Positions 1-4,314 of a DNA stretch of 5,514 nt are shown here, piece by piece (the first letter of the stretch is position 1; each line of letters begins with the position of its first letter). This DNA comes from Erysipelotrichaceae bacterium. Lineage in GTDB: Bacteria; Bacillota_I; Bacilli_A; Erysipelotrichales; Erysipelotrichaceae. Below the pieces are notes generated by a model. It searched no databases. It saw only the letters and a list, made by a program, of their open reading frames with translations, and was not told the DNA's origin. The position numbers were made by a program, and so were the translations under genes. Location of the stretch: contig JAHHRC010000092.1 of assembly GCA_020026035.1 (NCBI GenBank), forward strand, positions 1 through 5,514, read 5' to 3'.

Positions 1-145
1 TGTTTAATGCATATCCGTAGCGGTCAGAACTTGTGAAGCATCCTGACGTACCTATATATTCTGTTGTAACGTAGTGCTTTTAAACACTGAGACTAATCAA
101 CTAGGCTTTTTCAAGCCCACTACCTTTAGGTGGTGGGTAGTTGAC
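1..145 (+). mobile_element. Right end of an IS200/IS605-family (TnpB-type) element, partial
   Basis: This stretch lacks a convincing gene but has the layout of the right end of IS200/IS605/IS1341-like elements. A small hairpin (GGCTT 104-108 with AAGCC 113-117) is followed at once by a larger one (CCCACTACC 116-124, loop TTTA, GGTGGTGGG 129-137) and then TAGTTGAC, ending at 145. The large stem pairs fully on the plus strand, with one T-G wobble, but has a C-A mismatch on the minus strand, so the structured RNA is plus-strand. From memory of the family, a subterminal hairpin of the AAGCCC...GGGTAGTTGAC type followed by a short cleavage tetra- or pentanucleotide is characteristic. Any tnpB reading frame entering from the left must stop by 36: the three plus frames stop at 5-7, 18-20 and 34-36. 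The rest of the element lies outside the window. The junction falls inside the hydrogenase gene on the other strand. The family call rests on pattern recognition, not on a transposase seen here. Confidence 0.62.
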
Positions 146-165
146 CAACTTCATCCATTAATAGC
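1..165 (+). ncRNA. Possible omega-RNA (reRNA) 3' portion with guide
   Basis: In TnpB elements the right end is transcribed as an omega-RNA whose scaffold ends at the element boundary and whose guide is the adjoining host DNA. The region shows a series of plus-strand stems: GTCAG 23-27 with CTGAC 43-47, AGTG 73-76 with CACT 85-88, GGCTT/AAGCC 104-117, and the 9-bp stem 116-137. If the boundary is after TTGAC (141-145), the guide would begin at 146 (CAACTTCATCCATTAA and onward), which is antisense to the end of the sensory hydrogenase gene. The 5' end cannot be placed and may lie left of the window. No plus-strand promoter was seen here. The role is inferred from the family, and the element may be inactive. 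Confidence 0.4.
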
Positions 166-1826
166 TTCAACTTCGTCAAAGCCACCTTACTACGGGCCGT
201 CGTTTCCCCAAGAAGACTGGCAATCTCTTGTACCGTACGCATTTGTTCATCAATGACCTCTTGCGTGACTTGCATCGTCGTCTCCCGCATTTGTTTCATC
301 TGCGTTTCCCGATGATACTCATTGGTACGATCCATTAATATCAATACATAGAAGTGTTGCGATGGCACATACACAATCGCATGATCCATCAAAGTCTTTA
401 AATCCTTATAGTAAATCCGAAGAAATTCCGGCTTTTCTTCCTTCGTACTTTCAATCATCCTGGCAAGTGCCTCATCGTGCAATACCGTCGTAATATGCAT
501 TCCTGTTGGATTTTCAACTTCATAACCAACCATTCTACGACTCGCTGGATTCATTTCCTCAATGATCAAATCCTCATTCAAGACAACAATTCCATTCGGT
601 GTATTGTGAAGAATAATCGAAGACAAACTCTTCGCCTGCTCTAGGGCATGTGGCAAACAAATCTTCGGATCTGCTTTTCCATCCAATACCGCAATCGCCT
701 TCAATCGACACGTCTCATACCCACAAGCGCCACAGTTATGCATTTGATCAACGGAAGTTTTTCCCATTTCCATCAAACATTCCGCTATCTCTTGTTCACT
801 ATGTTTTACAACCGGCAATTCCTTTTTCGACCACGTCGTAGAAATATCAAATGGCAACTCTCCACTTGTAATCTTTGCACAATCCTTTACTTGTTCACTT
901 AGAATACTCTGCGCAAACCATTCATTGTGTTTAAAATGGGCAAGAAGTGGCCCATTCATACAAGATCCAACACAAGAAGAGGCCTCAAAGAAATACCCCT
1001 TCAAGCGACCCTCTCGCATCGCATCAAGCATCTTACCAACACGTTCAATACCATCGACCATGGCAAACTTGTAATGTTCATTTGGTTCAAGTGTCTTTAA
1101 AATTCCCCCAGGAAGTGGATACAACCTTGCAATACTTCCAACAAAGTCTTCCCACTTATTCATTTCGGTTTCTTTTAAATTCACTTCAATGTACGAACAT
1201 AACTCTTCCATCGTAATCACTGCATCAATACTACCTGCAAAGCGAGCATCTTCCATCTCTTTGTATTTGGCAATACATGGCGATAAGAAGACCACTTTAC
1301 TCTTTGGATACGATTGTTTAATGAGTTTTCCACTAACTATCATTGGCGATTCTACAGGTGCTAAATACTTTACTAAATCCCCATAATACCGTTCTACATA
1401 ATTTGTCACAACTGGACAACAAGTCGTAATGATATTGTCCATCTTGTGTTCTTCCATTAAGTTCGCATAGGCCATACTTACAACACTTGCGCCCTTAGCG
1501 GTTTCTTCTACATGTTTAAATCCGTGCGCTTTCAACAAATCAATCAAGCCTTCAAGCTCTACCCATACAGTCGCAAAAGATGGGGCGATGGACAATACCA
1601 CCTCTTCCCCATCTTTGAGCCACTGTTTTACTTTCTCAAGATCGCTCTTCACATGTTTCGCTTCATGCGGACATACCGTATAACATTTCCCACATAGAAT
1701 ACAGTCTTCACTTACAATCGAAGGCTTATTTCTAAGATAGGTCATTGCGTTTGTTGGACAAATCCGAACACAACGCATGCAATGTTTACAGGAAGAGTCT
1801 TCTAAAGAGATGTAGTCTATAGACAA
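126..1826 (-). CDS. Sensory-type [FeFe]-hydrogenase-domain protein with FeS and PAS domains
   Basis: Probable cytoplasmic H2/redox sensor of 566 residues, resembling group C [FeFe] hydrogenases. Two ferredoxin-type [4Fe-4S] motifs (CxxCxxCxxxCP) occupy Cys13-23 and 42-52. The H-cluster domain spans about 75-330 and keeps all four expected ligands: TTCCP (Cys137, with Cys136 at the proton-relay position), SPCIAK (Cys184, Lys187) and Cys285-x3-Cys289. The Met residues that catalytic enzymes carry beside the second and third motifs are absent (SPC, EASSC). An FeS domain (CGACGYETC, Cys365, 368, 373, 390) precedes a PAS-like domain at about 400-500 and a likely coiled coil at about 500-550. There are no membrane segments. 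The start is TTG: no ATG lies between the upstream in-frame stop (1857-1859) and the first cysteine motif. It overlaps the preceding gene by 10 nt, with only a weak GAGA upstream, so translational coupling is likely. The last codons (from residue 561) and the stop come from transposon-like DNA. Whether it turns over H2 or only senses is unknown. Confidence 0.9.
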   Translation of the reverse strand: MSIDYISLEDSSCKHCMRCVRICPTNAMTYLRNKPSIVSEDCILCGKCYTVCPHEAKHVKSDLEKVKQWLKDGEEVVLSIAPSFATVWVELEGLIDLLKAHGFKHVEETAKGASVVSMAYANLMEEHKMDNIITTCCPVVTNYVERYYGDLVKYLAPVESPMIVSGKLIKQSYPKSKVVFLSPCIAKYKEMEDARFAGSIDAVITMEELCSYIEVNLKETEMNKWEDFVGSIARLYPLPGGILKTLEPNEHYKFAMVDGIERVGKMLDAMREGRLKGYFFEASSCVGSCMNGPLLAHFKHNEWFAQSILSEQVKDCAKITSGELPFDISTTWSKKELPVVKHSEQEIAECLMEMGKTSVDQMHNCGACGYETCRLKAIAVLDGKADPKICLPHALEQAKSLSSIILHNTPNGIVVLNEDLIIEEMNPASRRMVGYEVENPTGMHITTVLHDEALARMIESTKEEKPEFLRIYYKDLKTLMDHAIVYVPSQHFYVLILMDRTNEYHRETQMKQMRETTMQVTQEVIDEQMRTVQEIASLLGETTARSKVALTKLKLLMDEVGQLPTT

Positions 1827-2074
1827 AGTCGTTTCTCGATTTCTTGTTCTAAGATTTCAATGGCATTACTTGCCGTAACTTGATCAAGCGCAACCCCATC
1901 CACGCGAATTCCTAATCCTTTGTGGTTTTCGCAGGATTTCATACAGAAACAACCCTTCACGGAAACAGATTCCGTCCAGTTTTTTTGTTCAATCAACTCA
2001 TTCAATTGAACCACTACTTCACGAGCACCCTTTACATAGCAGGCACTACCAATACAAATTTCAACCATTACCAT
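1817..2074 (-). CDS. Small thioredoxin-like [2Fe-2S] ferredoxin (NuoE/HydC C-terminal-like)
   Basis: An 85-residue electron-transfer protein of the (2Fe-2S) ferredoxin-domain family, equivalent to the iron-sulfur half of NuoE/HndA subunits without their helical N-terminus. The cluster ligands are seen as Cys7-x4-Cys12 (CIGSAC) and Cys44-x3-Cys48 (CMKSC), the typical NuoE spacing; Cys42 is an extra cysteine next to the second pair. The chosen ATG (2072-2074) sits 7 nt after an AGGAGGG Shine-Dalgarno (2082-2088), which overlaps the stop codon of the hydrogenase gene before it. A second ATG two codons in is possible but worse placed. The gap to the upstream gene is 12 nt, and the downstream gene starts inside this one. 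It probably shuttles electrons between the two hydrogenase-type proteins or to an NADH- or ferredoxin-linked partner; the partner is inferred from context only. Confidence 0.87.
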   Translation of the reverse strand: MVMVEICIGSACYVKGAREVVVQLNELIEQKNWTESVSVKGCFCMKSCENHKGLGIRVDGVALDQVTASNAIEILEQEIEKRLCL

Positions 2075-2081
2075 ACGATTA

Positions 2082-2088
2082 CCCTCCT
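2082..2088 (-). promoter_or_regulatory. Ribosome binding site of the small ferredoxin, overlapping the previous stop codon
   Basis: AGGAGGG on the minus strand shares its first two bases with the TAG stop (2087-2089) of the hydrogenase gene and lies 7 nt before the ATG at 2074. The arrangement favours the first ATG and tight translational linkage of the two genes. Confidence 0.82.
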
Positions 2089-3556
2089 AGAACTTACTAT
2101 TAACATCCATGTTCACTTCATCGAAGTCGAAATGGTCTAAGGATTCCGTAATTGTCTTGGCCTTATTTGGTAAGTTTTCTTTGATCATTCGACCCTTTAC
2201 AACAAGTGGATCTGAAATACATGCAGGACCACCAATACATCCACCAGGACAGCACATACCCTCTAAGATATCCGCTGTAAAGCGATTGTGTTTGAGAAGC
2301 GTAAGCTGTTTCTTACACTCTTTTGCACCATTGGCAAGAACTGTTGTATATGGTCCATCCCCATGTTCCTTCGCAGCCTGTGCAACCGCAGAAGCTACAC
2401 CACTTGTAACAGCAAAGTTACGTCCATAGTTCGATGGTGCAACATCGGCATCCGCCACAACATCTTCCGGATTGATTTCATTCGCAATTAACATCGCCGC
2501 CAATTCTTCATAGGTCATCACATAGTCAACTGCAGAAACTTCAATCATCGCCTCTTGTTTCTTGGCAAGACATGGGCCAATAAACACAACACCAGCCTCC
2601 GGATGTTCCTTCTTAAGCTTACGAGCAAGGGCCATCATCGGTGTAACTGTCGTTGACTTATTCGCTTCGTACAATTCTGGGAAGTGAATCTTCAACATAT
2701 TTACAAACCCAGGACAACAAGACGTTGTCATAGGTTTCCCTTGTTCATGGTGTTCTTTTAATTCACGGTATTCGTATTCGGCAACCGCATCTGCTCCAAT
2801 AGCTACTTCATAGCACTTCTTGAAGCCAAGCATTTCAATTGCCTTTAGAATCTGTGGCAAGCTCGTGTTATCAAACTGCCCTTGAATACTTGGCGCAACG
2901 ATCGCATATGCTGGTGTTTCCATTTTCAATAATGTCTGAACTGGTACCACCCAGCTAATGTCTTCAATCGCTCCAAATGGACAAGCCGCTTCACATTGAC
3001 CACAGTTGATACAAATGTTTTCATCAATCTGGGCAATGCGATTCTCATCCCAGCTAATTGCCTGTACAGGACATGCGTTATAACATGGACGTTCCGTCAC
3101 AACAATCGCATTGTACGTACAAGCATTCACACATGCTTGACACTCTTTACACTTATCATAATCAATTTCGGCACGATGAGCCCCCATGCGCATCGCTCCA
3201 AAACGACAAGATCCCATACAACTCTTCGCCATACATTTACGACAGTTATCAGTGACACGAATCTTATGAATCGTACAACCATCACAGGCCGCATCAATGA
3301 CCTGAATAATCTGTCTTGGGTTATGTTCCTGAATATCATTGGCCATTTCACCCATCGCAAGACGAACACGTTGTCTTAACACTTCTCGTTCTTTGTATAC
3401 ACAACAACGGAATCTAGGGCCTGATACCGAAACCAATTGTCTTGCATACTTTTGTACATTACTCTCTTTTAAATTACCCTCTTTGACTTCACGACAAATC
3501 TCAACTAAGATGTCGAACTTAAATTGACGTGAGTCATTTTGAAACATATTACCCAT
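2087..3556 (-). CDS. Monomeric [FeFe] hydrogenase, group B-like
   Basis: A 489-residue iron hydrogenase (2H+ + 2e- to H2, or the reverse) of the monomeric group B type, probably cytoplasmic and ferredoxin-linked. The N-terminal 200 residues hold 16 clustered cysteines: CDGC (91, 94), CRKCMAKSCMGSC (105, 108, 113, 117), CxxCxxCxxxC (136-146), Cys158/Cys162-Pro, and CxxCxxCxxxCP (182-192), enough for up to four [4Fe-4S] clusters. The H-cluster domain (about 210-465) has all three motifs: TSCCP (278-282), GPCLAK (327-332) and EGMCCPGGCIGGP (432-444). The predicted ligands are Cys281, 329, 436 and 440, with Cys280 as proton relay. The Met of the third motif (434) is kept, while the second motif has Gly before Pro-Cys instead of Met. 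There is no signal peptide or Tat motif. The ATG has an ideal GGAGG 7 nt upstream, and the gene starts 33 nt after the DJ-1 gene. Length and motifs fit the group B family well. Maturases HydE, HydF and HydG are not in this window. Confidence 0.92.
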   Translation of the reverse strand: MGNMFQNDSRQFKFDILVEICREVKEGNLKESNVQKYARQLVSVSGPRFRCCVYKEREVLRQRVRLAMGEMANDIQEHNPRQIIQVIDAACDGCTIHKIRVTDNCRKCMAKSCMGSCRFGAMRMGAHRAEIDYDKCKECQACVNACTYNAIVVTERPCYNACPVQAISWDENRIAQIDENICINCGQCEAACPFGAIEDISWVVPVQTLLKMETPAYAIVAPSIQGQFDNTSLPQILKAIEMLGFKKCYEVAIGADAVAEYEYRELKEHHEQGKPMTTSCCPGFVNMLKIHFPELYEANKSTTVTPMMALARKLKKEHPEAGVVFIGPCLAKKQEAMIEVSAVDYVMTYEELAAMLIANEINPEDVVADADVAPSNYGRNFAVTSGVASAVAQAAKEHGDGPYTTVLANGAKECKKQLTLLKHNRFTADILEGMCCPGGCIGGPACISDPLVVKGRMIKENLPNKAKTITESLDHFDFDEVNMDVNSKF

Positions 3557-3562
3557 TTACAG

Positions 3563-3568
3563 TCCTCC
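3563..3568 (-). promoter_or_regulatory. Strong ribosome binding site of the group B hydrogenase
   Basis: GGAGGA reading on the minus strand, with 7 nt between GGAGG and the ATG at 3556. This is the strongest Shine-Dalgarno signal in the window and fixes the hydrogenase start. The 33-nt gap between this gene and the DJ-1 gene shows no terminator or clear promoter, supporting cotranscription. Confidence 0.85.
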
Positions 3569-3589
3569 ACAACTATTAGGTTCTTTCTT

Positions 3590-4132
3590 CTATTCGAATT
3601 GAATTCCCCGTTTCAATTCCAATACCTTTTCAACTCCAATGATTTCCTCCAAAATACAGCATGCAAACGCTATCGTGCATCCCATACCTTTTCCAGTAAT
3701 CACATTGCCATCCTTCACACACGCTTCCTTTGTATACGTTCCAAGATATCCTTCATCTTCCCATCCTGGATAACACGTATATCGTTTCCCTTCCAATAGG
3801 CCTAAATGCCCAAGAATCGAAGGCGCTGCGCAAATTGCACAAACAAGTTTCCCCATACTTGCATGCAAAGAAACGGCCTTTACTACATCTTCGCAAGATT
3901 CTAAGTTATGCGTTCCAGGTAAACCACCCGGTAAGATCAAACATTCATACGCACTTAAATCGACCTCTTGAAGCACTTTGTCACATACCACTTCCACCTT
4001 TTGGGCTGAAGTCACATGCAATGTGTCAATCGAAACTAAATCAATCTCCACCTTCGCTCTTCGAAACAAATCGACCGTAATCAACGCTTCGCACAACTCA
4101 AAGCCATCTGCTAATAAAATCGCTGTCTTCAT
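3590..4132 (-). CDS. DJ-1/PfpI family protein (possible glyoxalase III/deglycase)
   Basis: A 180-residue cytoplasmic protein of the DJ-1/ThiJ/PfpI superfamily. The N-terminal strand MKTAILLADGFELCEA is typical, and Glu15 aligns with Glu18 of human DJ-1. The nucleophile elbow AICAAP places the reactive Cys at 101 (Cys106 in DJ-1). ILPGG (66-70), CYPGWE (120-125) and the late ITGKGMGCTIAFA segment (145-157) complete the fold. Family members act as glyoxalases, are debated deglycases, or serve in oxidative defence; the substrate here cannot be read from sequence. It is relatively cysteine-rich. The start at 4132 is preferred because it matches the family N-terminus, has AAGGGG 5 nt upstream, and lies just after a promoter and operator. 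The frame is open to another ATG at 4195, which would add 21 residues unlike the family. It is the first gene of the likely Rex-controlled hydrogenase operon, an unusual place for this family. Confidence 0.88.
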   Translation of the reverse strand: MKTAILLADGFELCEALITVDLFRRAKVEIDLVSIDTLHVTSAQKVEVVCDKVLQEVDLSAYECLILPGGLPGTHNLESCEDVVKAVSLHASMGKLVCAICAAPSILGHLGLLEGKRYTCYPGWEDEGYLGTYTKEACVKDGNVITGKGMGCTIAFACCILEEIIGVEKVLELKRGIQFE

Positions 4133-4147
4133 ACGTTCCCCTTCTCT

Positions 4148-4176
4148 AGTATACCATGACCTTGTTAATGTTTTAA
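4148..4176 (-). promoter_or_regulatory. Proximal promoter of the DJ-1/hydrogenase operon
   Basis: Reading on the minus strand: -35 TTAAAA (4171-4176, 4 of 6 matches to TTGACA), a 17-nt spacer, and -10 TATACT (4148-4153, 5 of 6) preceded by TGG, giving an extended -10. Transcription would begin near 4141-4143, leaving a leader of only about 9-11 nt that starts within the ribosome binding site of the DJ-1 gene; this is short but workable. The -35 lies inside the Rex-like operator, so repressor binding would block RNA polymerase directly. Confidence 0.6.
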
Positions 4177-4179
4177 CAA
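4162..4179. promoter_or_regulatory. Rex-type operator (perfect inverted repeat)
   Basis: TTGTTAATGTTTTAACAA: two perfect 7-nt arms, TTGTTAA and TTAACAA, around a 4-nt centre. This is exactly the consensus described for the redox repressor Rex in Clostridia and related Firmicutes (TTGTTAA-N4-TTAACAA). Rex binds DNA when NAD+ dominates and releases it as NADH rises. The site covers the -35 and upstream spacer of the proximal promoter, the expected place for repression. A hydrogenase operon is a classic type of Rex target. The rex gene itself is not in the window. Confidence 0.85.
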
Positions 4180-4240
4180 AATCACAAGTATTCATACCTT
4201 CCCTTCAAGTAACCTTTTAAAAAGTTTACTCATCTTCCTC

Positions 4241-4268
4241 AATATAGCATAAACATCAACTATTTAAA
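4241..4268 (-). promoter_or_regulatory. Possible distal promoter upstream of the operator
   Basis: Minus-strand -35 TTTAAA (4263-4268, 4 of 6), a 16-nt spacer, and -10 TATATT (4241-4246, 5 of 6) preceded by TGC, an extended -10. It lies in AT-rich DNA between the typA terminator and the Rex-like operator, so chance is a real alternative. If used, the operator would sit about 55 nt downstream of the start site and act as a roadblock, and the leader would include the alternative ATG at 4195. Confidence 0.38.
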
Positions 4269-4282
4269 ACGAATACGCATAG

Positions 4283-4307
4283 AAAAAGCCGATACTTTCG
4301 TACCGGC
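4283..4307 (-). terminator. Intrinsic terminator of typA
   Basis: On the minus strand, an 8-bp stem GCCGGTAC / GTATCGGC (one G-U pair) is closed by a GAAA tetraloop and followed directly by TTTTT. It begins 7 nt after the typA stop codon. The G-U pair becomes an A-C mismatch on the plus strand, confirming the minus orientation. It separates typA from the redox operon. Confidence 0.92.
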
Positions 4308-4314
4308 GAATTGC

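Noticed and set aside
1..36. The end of tnpB in plus frame 1 (stop 34-36)
   Set aside because: Only 11 residues are visible and none match a TnpB motif, so it is noted as possible but not called as a gene.
104..137. Tandem hairpins after the sensor gene as its transcription terminator
   Set aside because: Read on the minus strand, the larger stem has a C-A mismatch and neither hairpin is followed by a T-run. Pairing is better on the plus strand, which fits a transposon right end.
139..150. Palindrome AGTTG-AC-CAACT across the element/gene junction as an operator
   Set aside because: It is short, it straddles a probable insertion boundary inside a gene end, and it does not match a known operator; chance is sufficient.
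3127..3369. An 80-residue minus-strand ORF within the hydrogenase gene
   Set aside because: It lies wholly inside the hydrogenase coding frame, whose cysteine motifs are intact. It has no domain pattern of its own and is a frame shadow.
2109..3379. Plus-strand ORFs of up to 127 residues opposite the hydrogenase gene
   Set aside because: Their composition is that of antisense to a conserved gene, with no ribosome binding pattern or family motifs.
4192..4233. A 13-codon minus-strand ORF (MSKLFKRLLEGKV) whose TGA overlaps the outer DJ-1 ATG
   Set aside because: GAGG is only 3 nt from its ATG and lies where the distal promoter would start transcription. There is no similarity I recognise, and such short frames are common by chance.
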